A stretch of DNA of 64,000 nt. Origin: Eubacteriales bacterium. GTDB lineage: Bacteria > Bacillota > Clostridia > Lachnospirales > Lachnospiraceae. Made by a program: the position numbers and the translations under genes. Every line of letters starts with the position of its first letter. The first letter of the stretch is position 1. The DNA is taken from assembly GCA_030524715.1 (NCBI GenBank), contig JAUNGB010000007.1, forward strand, positions 1-64,000. The letters run 5' to 3'. A model generated the notes under the pieces. The model saw only the letters and a program-made list of their open reading frames with translations. It was not told the origin of the DNA and did no database searches. This document shows positions 23,714-32,060 of the stretch, one piece after another.

Positions 23714-24862
23714 ATGAATAACAGAGTAGGGGTGATCGGCTGCGGCAACATTGCGCAGGTTTATCTGGAGGATTTTGAAAAAAGCTACCGCAGACAGATA
23801 ACGGTGGCAGCCTGCGCGGATATTGTTCCGGAAAAAGCCAGGGAAACAGCGGAGAAATATGGCGTGCCCAAGGCATGTACGCCAGAAGAACTGGTCCGGC
23901 TTCCGGAAGTGGACATTGTTCTGAATCTGACGGTGCCTGCCGTCCACAACAGCATAAATCGGATGGCATTGGAAGCCGGAAAGCATGTATATTGTGAAAA
24001 GCCTCTGGCGCTTTCCCTGGAGGATGCAAAGGTAACCCTGGATCTGGCAAAAAAGAAGGGACTGCGGGTGGCCTGCGCGCCGGATACCATTCTGGGGCCT
24101 GCCATACAGACCAGCCGGAAGCTTTTGGACGACGGATGGATAGGAACCCCGTTTGCGGCTTCCACAAACATCACAGGCTGGGGCCCTGAAACGTGGCATC
24201 CCAATCCGGGATTTTTCTATCAGTACGGAGGAGGCCCTCTGCTTGATATGGGTCCTTATGCGGTGGCCGCTCTTGTAAATCTGTTCGGTCCCATGAAGCG
24301 TATGCAGTGTATTGCCACGAAAGCACTGGATGAGCGGATGATCTACTCTGATCCCAGGAAAGGGGAAAGGATTCCTGTGGAGGTTCCCACCCATTATTCC
24401 GGGAGCGCTCAGATGGCCAATGGTGTAGTAGTAGGTATGACTATGAGTTTCGATACCTGGAAATCCAGTCTTCCCCCACTGGAAATTTATGGAACTGAGG
24501 GAACTCTTCAGGTTCCCCATCCTGCGGATTTTGCGGGGAAAATACGTCTTTACCGGGCAAACGGCATCATCGATGAGCTGGAAGGACGCGGAGCGGTGGA
24601 GGAAAAAGACCGTTGGTATGAGATTCCGGCGATTCTTGGAGGCTCTGTGGGAAACCGCCGGGGAATCGGCGTAGCAGATCTGGCGGCAGCTATACGGCAG
24701 GGGAGGCCCCACAGGACAGGGGAAGATTTCATACTGCACTGCACGGAAATACTTCTGTCATTTGACCAGGCGGTAAAGGACGGCGGCGCTTATGAATTTA
24801 CAACTGTATGCAAACGGCCGGAAAGGATGCCTACAGGGCTTGAGATCGGACAGGTAGATTGA
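23714..24862 (+). CDS. Gfo/Idh/MocA-family oxidoreductase 1
   Basis: A 382-aa NAD(P)-dependent dehydrogenase. The N-terminal Rossmann fold carries GVIGCGNIAQVY, the conserved CEKPLALS motif lies near residue 97, and the C-terminal substrate domain has LLDMGPYAVAAL. Members oxidise or reduce a hydroxyl on sugars, inositols or glycosides. An AGGGAGAG ribosome site precedes ATG 23714. It lies between a TIM-barrel isomerase and an amidohydrolase. The exact substrate cannot be read from sequence. Confidence 0.88.
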   Translation: MNNRVGVIGCGNIAQVYLEDFEKSYRRQITVAACADIVPEKARETAEKYGVPKACTPEELVRLPEVDIVLNLTVPAVHNSINRMALEAGKHVYCEKPLALSLEDAKVTLDLAKKKGLRVACAPDTILGPAIQTSRKLLDDGWIGTPFAASTNITGWGPETWHPNPGFFYQYGGGPLLDMGPYAVAALVNLFGPMKRMQCIATKALDERMIYSDPRKGERIPVEVPTHYSGSAQMANGVVVGMTMSFDTWKSSLPPLEIYGTEGTLQVPHPADFAGKIRLYRANGIIDELEGRGAVEEKDRWYEIPAILGGSVGNRRGIGVADLAAAIRQGRPHRTGEDFILHCTEILLSFDQAVKDGGAYEFTTVCKRPERMPTGLEIGQVD

Positions 24863-24883
24863 GAAAGAGACAGGAGATAACAG

Positions 24884-26233
24884 ATGAGGACATGGATTAG
24901 AAATGCAAAGGCAATCGTTACAGTAGATGAAGAAGACCGGGTGCTGGCTGATGCCGGTATTCTGATCGAAGACGGTATAATTCTCCAGGTGGATGGGGAA
25001 AGATATTCCGCCGATCAGGTGATCGACGCAGAAGGGTGTATTATCTATCCGGGACTTATCAATACCCATCACCATTTGTATCAGACCTTTACCAGGAACC
25101 TTCCGCAGGTACAGAGAATGGAACTGTTTCCCTGGCTGAAAGCATTGTATGAGATCTGGCGTGGGCTGAATGAGGCGTGTATTTATTCCAGTTCTCTGGT
25201 AGGCATGGGAGAGCTTATGAAATATGGATGTACTACCTGTATGGATCATCATTATGTATTTCCGAAAATCGGTTCGGAGCATTTTATCGATCAGCAGTTC
25301 CTGGCGGCGGATGAACTGGGAATTCGTTTTCACGCTACCCGGGGAAGTATGTCCAGGGGAGTCAGCGACGGCGGCCTTCCGCCGGATGACCTGGTACAGA
25401 ATTTGGATACAATTCTAAAGGACAGTGAGAGGCTTGTAAAAAAATATCATGACCCGGCGCCCTTTTCCATGCATCAGGTAGCTCTGGCGCCGTGTTCTCC
25501 CTTCAGTGTTACAACAGAGCTTCTTAAGGAATCCGCAGCCTTGGCGAGGCAGCTGAAGGTACGGCTTCACACTCATCTTTGCGAGACAAAGGATGAAGAA
25601 CGCTTCTGCCTGGGGATGGTAGGGATGCGCCCACTGGAATATATGGAATCCTGCGGCTGGGTTGGTCCGGATGTGTGGTTTGCCCACGGAATTTATTTTA
25701 ACGAAGAGGAATTGCGGCTTCTCGTGGATACAGGCACAGGAGTGGCTCATTGTCCTGCTTCCAATATGAAGCTGGCTTCCGGTGTATGTCAGCTTCCGAG
25801 AATGCTGGAACTGGGAATTCCCACAGGACTGGCGGCAGACGGGAGCGCAAGCAATGACTGCTCCAATCTGATGGAAGAGATCAGGCTTTCCTATCTTCTG
25901 CACCGGCTTTCTTCCAGCGGGAAGGCGCCTACAGGATACGAGATCCTGAAACTCGCCACCAGAGGAAGCGCCGCGGTTCTTGGAAGAAATGATATCGGTT
26001 CGCTAGAAAAAGGAAAAGCGGCAGATCTGTTTATGATCGACACAAATCTGCTGGAATGCGTGGGGGCGGATTACGATCCGGCAAACCTTTTAGGCACGGT
26101 GGGGTATCACCGTCCGGCGAAGCTGGTTATGGTACAGGGAAACATTGTTGCCCGTGATGGAAGACTGGTAAACATCGACGAAGAGAAGGTTTCCGTGGAC
26201 GCCAGAAGACTGGTGCGGCAGCTTTTGACGTAA
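24884..26233 (+). CDS. Amidohydrolase, 8-oxoguanine deaminase-like
   Basis: A 449-aa member of the amidohydrolase superfamily (TrzA/AtzB/8-oxoguanine deaminase group). Metal ligands are visible as NTHHHLYQ (~63), HTHLCETKDE (~230), FAHGIYF (~266) and LAADGSASNDCSN (~317). The TRNLPQ...LFPWLKALYEIWRGL and TTCMDHHYVFP segments match 8-oxoguanine deaminases, which convert 8-oxoguanine to urate and ammonia. Members of this group also deaminate other amino-heterocycles, so the true substrate may differ. It follows the first oxidoreductase by 21 bp. Confidence 0.8.
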   Translation: MRTWIRNAKAIVTVDEEDRVLADAGILIEDGIILQVDGERYSADQVIDAEGCIIYPGLINTHHHLYQTFTRNLPQVQRMELFPWLKALYEIWRGLNEACIYSSSLVGMGELMKYGCTTCMDHHYVFPKIGSEHFIDQQFLAADELGIRFHATRGSMSRGVSDGGLPPDDLVQNLDTILKDSERLVKKYHDPAPFSMHQVALAPCSPFSVTTELLKESAALARQLKVRLHTHLCETKDEERFCLGMVGMRPLEYMESCGWVGPDVWFAHGIYFNEEELRLLVDTGTGVAHCPASNMKLASGVCQLPRMLELGIPTGLAADGSASNDCSNLMEEIRLSYLLHRLSSSGKAPTGYEILKLATRGSAAVLGRNDIGSLEKGKAADLFMIDTNLLECVGADYDPANLLGTVGYHRPAKLVMVQGNIVARDGRLVNIDEEKVSVDARRLVRQLLT

Positions 26234-26289
26234 GAGATACGTGTATAAGAAATACAGTGGTTTTGGAGTGTTTTCAGGAGGGGAGTTAT

Positions 26290-27342
26290 ATGGTAAAAAT
26301 AGGAATCATCGGATGCGGCAAAATTGCGCAGATCCGTCATATTCCGGAATATATTCAAAATCCGGACGCAAAAATCATTGGCTTTTATGATCTGAACAGG
26401 GAACGCGCCGGGAAACTGGCAGCCAGGTACGGGGCGGCGGCGTATGATTCCGTGGAAGAACTCCTGGCGGATCCCGGGATAGACGCGGTTTCCGTCTGCA
26501 CGGCAAATCATGCCCATGGCCCCATCACCATCGCGGCATTAAGGGCAGGAAAGCATGTATTATGTGAAAAACCCATGGCTGTCACAGAAGAAGAATGTGA
26601 ACAGATGGTGGAGGAAGCCAGAAAAGCCGGAAAATTCTTGATGATAGGGCAAAACCAGCGGCTTGCCCGGGTTCATGTAAAGGCCCGGGAGCTGATCAGG
26701 CAGGGGGAAATCGGAAAAATATTGACTGCCCGGACAAGCTTTGGGCACGGCGGACCGGAAAGCTGGTCTGTGGATTCGGGAAAAGGGACCTGGTTCTTTG
26801 ACAAAGACAAGGCGGTTATGGGGGCAATGGCAGACCTGGGGATTCACAAAACGGATCTTTTGCAATATCTCTGCGGCGGCACCATCCGCCGGGTAACTGC
26901 CAGGACTGCCACTCTGGATAAGCGTTACGAAGACGGAACTCCCATCAGTGTGGAGGACAACGGATTCTGCATTTATGAAATGGATAACCATGTATTTGCC
27001 TATATGAACGCTTCCTGGACCTGTTATGGGAAGGAAGAGAATTCCACCGTATTATACGGAACAGAGGGAACCCTGCGTATCTGCGACGATCCTGCGCATT
27101 CAATCGTGCTGATCAAAAAGAACGGGGAACGGTATCTGTATGACGTGGAACCCATCCAGACAAACCATTCCCAGAGCCGTTCGGGGGTGATCGATCTCTG
27201 GATAGACAGCCTTGTCCGCCGGAAAAAGCCAGAAATTTCTGGAGAAAGCGTACTGCCGGCCATGCGCGCGGTGTTCGGCGCAATGGTCTCTGCCAGGGAA
27301 GGAAGAACCGTTGAGGTTAATCAACAGGAGGTGAGGGAATGA
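26290..27342 (+). CDS. Gfo/Idh/MocA-family oxidoreductase 2
   Basis: A 350-aa second NAD(P)-dependent dehydrogenase. Rossmann motif IGIIGCGKIAQIRHIPEY at the N-terminus, CEKPMAV near residue 94, and MADLGIHKTDLL in the C-terminal domain. It is only distantly like oxidoreductase 1, suggesting separate steps (for example oxidation of a glycoside and reduction of the released keto-sugar). ATG 26290 follows AGGAGGGGAG. The stop overlaps the start of the next TIM-barrel gene, implying translational coupling. Confidence 0.88.
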   Translation: MVKIGIIGCGKIAQIRHIPEYIQNPDAKIIGFYDLNRERAGKLAARYGAAAYDSVEELLADPGIDAVSVCTANHAHGPITIAALRAGKHVLCEKPMAVTEEECEQMVEEARKAGKFLMIGQNQRLARVHVKARELIRQGEIGKILTARTSFGHGGPESWSVDSGKGTWFFDKDKAVMGAMADLGIHKTDLLQYLCGGTIRRVTARTATLDKRYEDGTPISVEDNGFCIYEMDNHVFAYMNASWTCYGKEENSTVLYGTEGTLRICDDPAHSIVLIKKNGERYLYDVEPIQTNHSQSRSGVIDLWIDSLVRRKKPEISGESVLPAMRAVFGAMVSAREGRTVEVNQQEVRE

Positions 27343-28256
27343 AGCTCGGGCTGCTTACATCGATTTTGGACGGATGGAGTTTTGAGGAAGCGGTAGATCT
27401 TGCCTCGGATATGGGATTTTCCTGCCTGGAGGCTGCCTGCTGGCCGAAAGGGGAGGCGAAACGCCGTTATGCGGGGGTCAGCCACATTGATTGTGAACGG
27501 ATATGTAAAGATCCCGGCTATGCGTCCTATGTGAAAGAATATGCAGGAGAAAAAAACATTTCGATTTCGGCGCTGGCTTTTTATCCGAATCCTATGGATG
27601 CCAATCCGTCTGTCCGGGAAGAGGCAGTCCGCCACCTGAAGCGGGTGATTCAGGCTGCTTCCATCCTTGACGTGAATGTGGTTACTACGTTTATCGGAAA
27701 AAATCAGTATCGGACAGTGGAAGAAAATATAGAATTATTTGCCGGAACCTGGGAAGGGCTCATTGCCATGGCAGGAAAGCTGGGAGTAAAAATAGCGATT
27801 GAAAACTGTCCTATGCTGTTTGGCCCGGATCAGTGGCCGGGCGGACAGAATCTCATGTGTACGCCTGTGATTTTCCGCAGGCTGTTCCAACGGATTCCGG
27901 CGGAAAATTTCGGGCTGAATTTTGATCCCAGCCACTTTGTCTGGCAAGGGCTGGACTATATAAAAACCGTTTATGAATTTCAGGACCGGATTTTCCATAT
28001 TCATTTCAAGGATATCAAACTGTATACTGATAAGCTGAAGGAATGCGGCGTTCTGGCATATCCCCTGGAATACATGTCTCCTAAGCTTCCCGGGCTCGGG
28101 GATGTGGACTGGGGCGGGTTTATCAGCGCACTCAACGACATCCGGTACGAAGGCAGCGCGGTGATCGAGATAGAGGATAAGGCTTTTGAAGGCTCCAGAG
28201 AGGAAATCCTGCGTTCCATCGCATTATCAAAACGATACTTGTCGCAATATCTGTAA
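27339..28256 (+). CDS. Xylose-isomerase-like TIM-barrel protein 2
   Basis: A 305-aa sugar phosphate isomerase/epimerase. The canonical metal site is complete: IENCPM (Glu, ~148), FDPSHFVWQG (Asp/His, ~190), FHIHFKDIK (His, ~220) and IEIEDKAF (Glu, ~280). The first ATG overlaps the previous stop (ATGA). It forms a second oxidoreductase/isomerase pair in the same operon. Confidence 0.87.
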   Translation: MKLGLLTSILDGWSFEEAVDLASDMGFSCLEAACWPKGEAKRRYAGVSHIDCERICKDPGYASYVKEYAGEKNISISALAFYPNPMDANPSVREEAVRHLKRVIQAASILDVNVVTTFIGKNQYRTVEENIELFAGTWEGLIAMAGKLGVKIAIENCPMLFGPDQWPGGQNLMCTPVIFRRLFQRIPAENFGLNFDPSHFVWQGLDYIKTVYEFQDRIFHIHFKDIKLYTDKLKECGVLAYPLEYMSPKLPGLGDVDWGGFISALNDIRYEGSAVIEIEDKAFEGSREEILRSIALSKRYLSQYL

Positions 28257-28311
28257 ACTACAGAAAACAAAGCGGGCGGCGGATGTCCGCGTAAGATCGG
28301 GAGGAAGAATA

Positions 28312-28953
28312 ATGGAATTTTTATCTTATGATCCATGGGCAAACGTATACTCCAGAAACGGGTATATGGCGGACGAACTGCGGGAGGGTCTGCATAAAAC
28401 TATACGCCGGAATAATCCGGAGCTGGCTGTCAGGATTGCCTATGAAATGTACATTACAAGCGAACAGATGGAGGATATGCTGTGGAGACGCCTGGCAATC
28501 ATGTCCGTGGAGGATATCGGGCTGGCGGATCCTATGGCTCCGGTGGTAGTAGATACTCTGGAAAGAATGAGGAAGCTTCATCCGTACAATGATATCGACC
28601 GGGCGACTTATTTTGCGCAGGCAATCCGTTATCTTTGCAAGAGCGAAAAGGATCTGACCTGCGGTATCCTGATGGGAAAAATCCGAAAGGAATTTGAAAG
28701 GGGGATTTTTCCGGAAATTCCAAAAGAGGCTTATGACATGCACTGCAAAAAAGGAAGAGACGTGGGAAAGAAAATGTCTGATTTCCTGCAGGAGGGAAAT
28801 GTGGTAGATCCGCCTTCCATATATTACGAGGCGAAAGAGTATAAGGAACTTGAGAAAAGCCTTTTGGAAATGACCCGTGAGGAGATGAACGGGACAGCAG
28901 AGAAGAAGGAACTGGATGTGCAGCCCTTTGAGGTTGCTCCATACTTTATATGA
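28312..28953 (+). CDS. Free-standing MgsA/RarA C-terminal-like protein
   Basis: A 213-aa protein resembling only the C-terminal oligomerisation part of the MgsA/RarA clamp-loader-like ATPases: WRRLAIMSVEDIGLADPMA is the family hallmark. There is no Walker A or B and no AAA+ domain. ATG 28312 is chosen for the GGGAGGAAG just before it. It is tightly embedded between a TIM barrel and an amidohydrolase (12 bp to the latter), so it probably serves the catabolic operon, not replication. Its function there is unknown. Confidence 0.65.
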   Translation: MEFLSYDPWANVYSRNGYMADELREGLHKTIRRNNPELAVRIAYEMYITSEQMEDMLWRRLAIMSVEDIGLADPMAPVVVDTLERMRKLHPYNDIDRATYFAQAIRYLCKSEKDLTCGILMGKIRKEFERGIFPEIPKEAYDMHCKKGRDVGKKMSDFLQEGNVVDPPSIYYEAKEYKELEKSLLEMTREEMNGTAEKKELDVQPFEVAPYFI

Positions 28954-28965
28954 TAAGGGAGGAAA

Positions 28966-30252
28966 ATGATCGGATTTATGAGCAGTATTGTTTTAAAGAA
29001 TATTGATAAAATTGTAAGCGGAGATATCCGGCAGGGAATCCTTCCGGGAGACTGCATTGTGGTGAGGGAAGGGATCATCGCGGAGGTCGGCTATGAAAAA
29101 GACCTGGATACCAGCGGTATTGAGACGGTTGTGGATGTAGACGGACAAATCGTATGCCCGGGCTTTATCGACTGCCATATCCATAATACGCTGGATGATT
29201 ACGCGCCTCAGCGAGGTGCGGTGGGATGCTATTCGGACGCGCTTTATGGAGGAACCACCAGCATGATATCCGAAGGGGAGCAGGGACCCGGCTGGCCGAG
29301 ATTTTATGACGACCCGGTGGGGTGCAAGGCGGCGGCTATCATGGCAAAACGTGTGTTTGACCGATATCGTCCGGGAGGCGGTTTAAAGTTCCACGGAGGG
29401 GCGCTGGTACTGGTACATGGCCTTACGGAACAGGATTTTAAGGAAATGCACGACGCCGGGGTTTGGCTGATTGCTGAAATCGGGGGAGGCGGCCTGTCCG
29501 ATCCCCGGGAGGTGGAACCTATGCTGGAATGGGCGCGTAAATATGGATTTTTCTATTCCGTGCATCTGGCCCCTCCCTCCATTCCCGGTTCGTCGTGGGT
29601 CACCTCCGAGGAAATCCTGAAGCTGAAGCCTGATAAAGTGGCTCATACAAACGGAGGGTCAACCGGCGTTTCCTTTGACCATATCCAGCGATTGATGGAT
29701 GAGAGTGAGATTCCCCTGGAACTGGTGGTAAACGGAAATTTTGTGAACTTTAACAAAATGATGCGTCATATGGATGCGAAGAACGAGCTGGATCGTCTTG
29801 TCTTTGGAAGCGACGCGCCTACGGGACAGGCATCCCTTTCCGGGGCTATGAACCGTGCCATCGTAAAAGCTTCTTCACTCAATGATGTTCCGGCATGGAA
29901 GTGCATTGCCATGGCAACGGGCAATACGGCAGATCTGTATGGATTGAATACCGGAAAAATAGAAGCGGGAAGAGAGGCGGATCTTCAGGTAATCGACTGC
30001 CCGCCCGGTTCCTGCGGAACGGACGCGTTAAAGGCCATTGAATGCGGGGATCCCTTTGGAAATTCCATGGTGATCGTAGACGGAAGGATCGTTGCGTATC
30101 GCGGTAAGGATTCCAGGCCTACGGCAAGATACTGTTTGGTAAACGGGCAGAAAGCTTTTGTTTCCGGAATTACGGAACACCTTTTCTTTCCACCGCAGCC
30201 CGGCAGGCATTATGAGGGAATGAGCGCCCAGACAACGTTCGGACGTCTCTGA
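28966..30252 (+). CDS. Amidohydrolase, enamidase-like
   Basis: A 428-aa amidohydrolase resembling enamidase of nicotinate fermentation (Eubacterium barkeri), which hydrolyses a cyclic enamide and opens the ring. Shared landmarks: FIDCHIHNTLDDYAPQ (metal HxH), LYGGTTSMIS, KFHGGALVL (carrying the bridging Lys region), IPGSSWVTSEEI, KVAHTNGGSTGVS (His) and VFGSDAPTGQ (Asp). A later in-frame ATG at 28978 is possible, since GGGAGG lies only three bases before 28966. Ring opening of an N-heterocycle is inferred from the family. Confidence 0.78.
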   Translation: MIGFMSSIVLKNIDKIVSGDIRQGILPGDCIVVREGIIAEVGYEKDLDTSGIETVVDVDGQIVCPGFIDCHIHNTLDDYAPQRGAVGCYSDALYGGTTSMISEGEQGPGWPRFYDDPVGCKAAAIMAKRVFDRYRPGGGLKFHGGALVLVHGLTEQDFKEMHDAGVWLIAEIGGGGLSDPREVEPMLEWARKYGFFYSVHLAPPSIPGSSWVTSEEILKLKPDKVAHTNGGSTGVSFDHIQRLMDESEIPLELVVNGNFVNFNKMMRHMDAKNELDRLVFGSDAPTGQASLSGAMNRAIVKASSLNDVPAWKCIAMATGNTADLYGLNTGKIEAGREADLQVIDCPPGSCGTDALKAIECGDPFGNSMVIVDGRIVAYRGKDSRPTARYCLVNGQKAFVSGITEHLFFPPQPGRHYEGMSAQTTFGRL

Positions 30253-30263
30253 AGGAGGAAGTC

Positions 30264-31010
30264 ATGTATCGGAAAATCAACGAATTAACCTGGGATACGG
30301 TGGCTTCACTGGATCCTGAATCTGTATTTTATGTTCTGCCGGTAGGCTCTCTGGAACAGCATGGCCGCGCACTGCCGCTGGGAACAGACGACCTGATCCT
30401 GACAAGCTCTCTGGAGGCCGCGGCCGGCCGTGCCAGACTTCAGAACTGCTTTTTGCAGCTTCCGAATATTCATTATGGAAACAGCTATGAGCACATGGAT
30501 TTCGCAGGCACAGTAACCCTTGGGTGCGGCCTGCTGGCCAAAATGGTGGAGTCGGTAATGGAATCCATGAACAGGCACGGATTTCGCCGCCTGATCGTGA
30601 TCAATTCCCACGGAGGCAACACAGCGGTCTTTCAGGCGTACGCACAGGAATGGGAACAGAAATTCGGCGTACGGATGTACACAGTGAATTTCTTTGGTTC
30701 AGAGTTTTTCAAGGACGCTCAGCCGATGCTTCAGACCTCCCTGGAAAATGAAATCCACGGAGGCGAACTGGAGGCTTCTTATATCAGTTATGCTTATCCG
30801 GAATTATTTCATAAAGAAATGGCGGTTCCTGAAAGGGATGTGACGGTCAGCCTGAAGGAATATCATCCCGGATGGCTGACGCGGGATTTGTCTCCGGATA
30901 ATGGCCTCCTTGGAATGGCTTCCCGTGCGGATACCGGGAAAGGTGAAAAGCTGTATGAATATATGGCGGAAAAGCTGAAGAACTATCTGGAGCTGTTCGA
31001 CCGCATGTAA
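30264..31010 (+). CDS. Creatininase-family amidohydrolase
   Basis: A 248-aa creatininase-family protein. Metal-binding motifs: LPVGSLEQHGRALPLGTD (Glu, His, Asp; ~28), INSHGGNTA (His, ~114) and IHGGELEAS (Glu, ~165). The family includes creatinine amidohydrolase, FAPy deformylase, MftE and 3-dehydro-scyllo-inosose hydrolase, all acting on C-N or C-C bonds of small rings or formamides. AAGGAGG precedes ATG 30264, 11 bp after the enamidase-like gene. It is the last structural gene of the operon. Confidence 0.82.
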   Translation: MYRKINELTWDTVASLDPESVFYVLPVGSLEQHGRALPLGTDDLILTSSLEAAAGRARLQNCFLQLPNIHYGNSYEHMDFAGTVTLGCGLLAKMVESVMESMNRHGFRRLIVINSHGGNTAVFQAYAQEWEQKFGVRMYTVNFFGSEFFKDAQPMLQTSLENEIHGGELEASYISYAYPELFHKEMAVPERDVTVSLKEYHPGWLTRDLSPDNGLLGMASRADTGKGEKLYEYMAEKLKNYLELFDRM

Positions 31011-31011
31011 G

Positions 31012-31053
31012 GCGTTCAGAATCAACTGGAAAGGCGTTCAAAATCAATTGGAA
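31012..31053 (+). repeat. Tandem 20/21-bp repeats after the creatininase gene
   Basis: GGCGTTCAGAATCAACTGGA (from 31012) is followed directly by GGCGTTCAAAATCAATTGGA (from 31033), with two differences. They lie immediately downstream of the stop codon. Function unknown; possibly the trace of a slippage duplication or a regulator-binding array. Confidence 0.6.
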
Positions 31054-31067
31054 ATATTTGCATTTTC

Positions 31068-31115
31068 TATTATTTTAAGCTAAAATAATATTCGGGGCAA
31101 AAAATATTTTGCCCC
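31068..31115. promoter_or_regulatory. Two palindromes before gntR
   Basis: TATTATTTTA, three bases, TAAAATAATA (31068-31090) is a perfect 10-bp inverted repeat; GGGGCAAAA, four bases, TTTTGCCCC (31094-31115) is a perfect 9-bp one. Neither is followed by a clear T run. They may end the operon transcript or be operators of the GntR gene. Confidence 0.5.
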
Positions 31116-31123
31116 TACAATAT

Positions 31124-31157
31124 CGGATTGCTATGCATAGTGTGCACCGGCAATCCG
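31124..31157. promoter_or_regulatory. Inverted repeat just upstream of gntR
   Basis: CGGATTGC (31124-31131) and GCAATCCG (31150-31157) are perfect complements 18 bases apart and enclose the palindrome CTATGCATAG (31131-31140). It lies 33 bases before the gntR start, a good position for autoregulation. Confidence 0.4.
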
Positions 31158-31189
31158 CAAAAAATAGAAAAGGTACATGAGGTTTGGAT

Positions 31190-31918
31190 ATGAATAAGCT
31201 GATAAAAGAACGATCTCTGGCAAGGCAAGCTTATGATCAGTTAATCGAAATGATCAGAAGCATGAAGCCGGGGCAGAACAGGTTACCCTCTGAGGACGAA
31301 CTTTCCAAGTCTATGGGTATCAGCAGGGCTACGGTACGGGAAGCTCTGAAAAGTCTGATGCTGGACAAATTGATCACAACCGTTCATGGAAGGGGAACAT
31401 TCGCGCATCCTTCCGTATTACAGTTAAATGAACGGATCGACCGAAGAAGTGATTTTTTTAAAATGCTGAACGAGCAGTATGCTAATACAAGCGTGGATAT
31501 CCAGTGGAAGAATCATGTGCCGGGAAATGCGTTGTGCAAGGCTGTTTTCGGAGAGCAGGAAGAGGATTTCCTGGAGTCCTTCTGGTCCTATATTGCAGAT
31601 GACAGGAAAATGCTGTTCTGCCATTTCTATTTTCCGCAGACCTATCTGAAAAAAATTCCGGCGGAAAGGGAGATTTTTGTGTCTCTTCCAAAGTATAGTG
31701 AAGCCTGTATGAAAGAACCTATTGTTTACTGTTCCATGAAGCCGAGGATCCGCTACAGCCAATCAGCCGCCGAGTATTTTTCTCTTCCGGCTGTTACGCC
31801 CCTGCAGTGCTGGGAAGAGAAGATTTATGATATTGAAGACCGGCTGGTGGGTGTGGGAGAGGTATTTATGCACCCGGAAAATATGGAAGTTTCTGTTGTG
31901 ACAAAATTTGAATTTTAA
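31190..31918 (+). CDS. GntR-family regulator (HutC/UTRA-like)
   Basis: A 242-aa transcription regulator. The N-terminal winged helix has RLPSEDELSKSMGISRATVREALKSL (~30-56) and a wing TVHGRGTF. The C-terminal part resembles a UTRA effector-binding domain, ending in VGVGEVFMHPENMEVSV. ATG 31190 lies seven bases after GAGG; an in-frame TTG at 31184 is less likely. Its position at the end of the catabolic operon suggests it senses an operon intermediate and binds sites such as 19451-19460. Confidence 0.85.
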   Translation: MNKLIKERSLARQAYDQLIEMIRSMKPGQNRLPSEDELSKSMGISRATVREALKSLMLDKLITTVHGRGTFAHPSVLQLNERIDRRSDFFKMLNEQYANTSVDIQWKNHVPGNALCKAVFGEQEEDFLESFWSYIADDRKMLFCHFYFPQTYLKKIPAEREIFVSLPKYSEACMKEPIVYCSMKPRIRYSQSAAEYFSLPAVTPLQCWEEKIYDIEDRLVGVGEVFMHPENMEVSVVTKFEF

Positions 31919-31953
31919 GACAAATACGCTTTGACGCGTATCCGTAAGAAGTT

Positions 31954-31985
31954 AAATCCCCTGTGGCTTGCCGCGGGGGATTTAT
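31954..31985 (+). terminator. Terminator after gntR
   Basis: AAATCCCC (31954-31961) and GGGGATTT (31976-31983) form the stem with a GGC/GCC inner pairing; an AT-rich tail follows. It closes the operon. Confidence 0.6.
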
Positions 31986-32013
31986 TATTCTATCCAACTG
32001 TAACAATTACCTG

Positions 32014-32058
32014 CATGTCAGCTAAGAGACGAACCTACATGTCGGCTAAGAGATGAAC
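32014..32058. repeat. 21-bp direct repeat pair
   Basis: CATGTCAGCTAAGAGACGAA (32014) and CATGTCGGCTAAGAGATGAA (32038) are near-identical copies with a 24-bp period. They lie between the gntR terminator and the GNAT promoter. Origin unknown; I see no further copy in the window. Confidence 0.6.
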
Positions 32059-32060
32059 TA

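Noticed and set aside
23129-24739. Minus-strand open frame of 536 codons across the TIM-barrel and oxidoreductase genes
   Set aside because: It is antisense to two well-supported genes, shows no family motifs, and has biased composition rich in His, Arg and Pro typical of a shadow.
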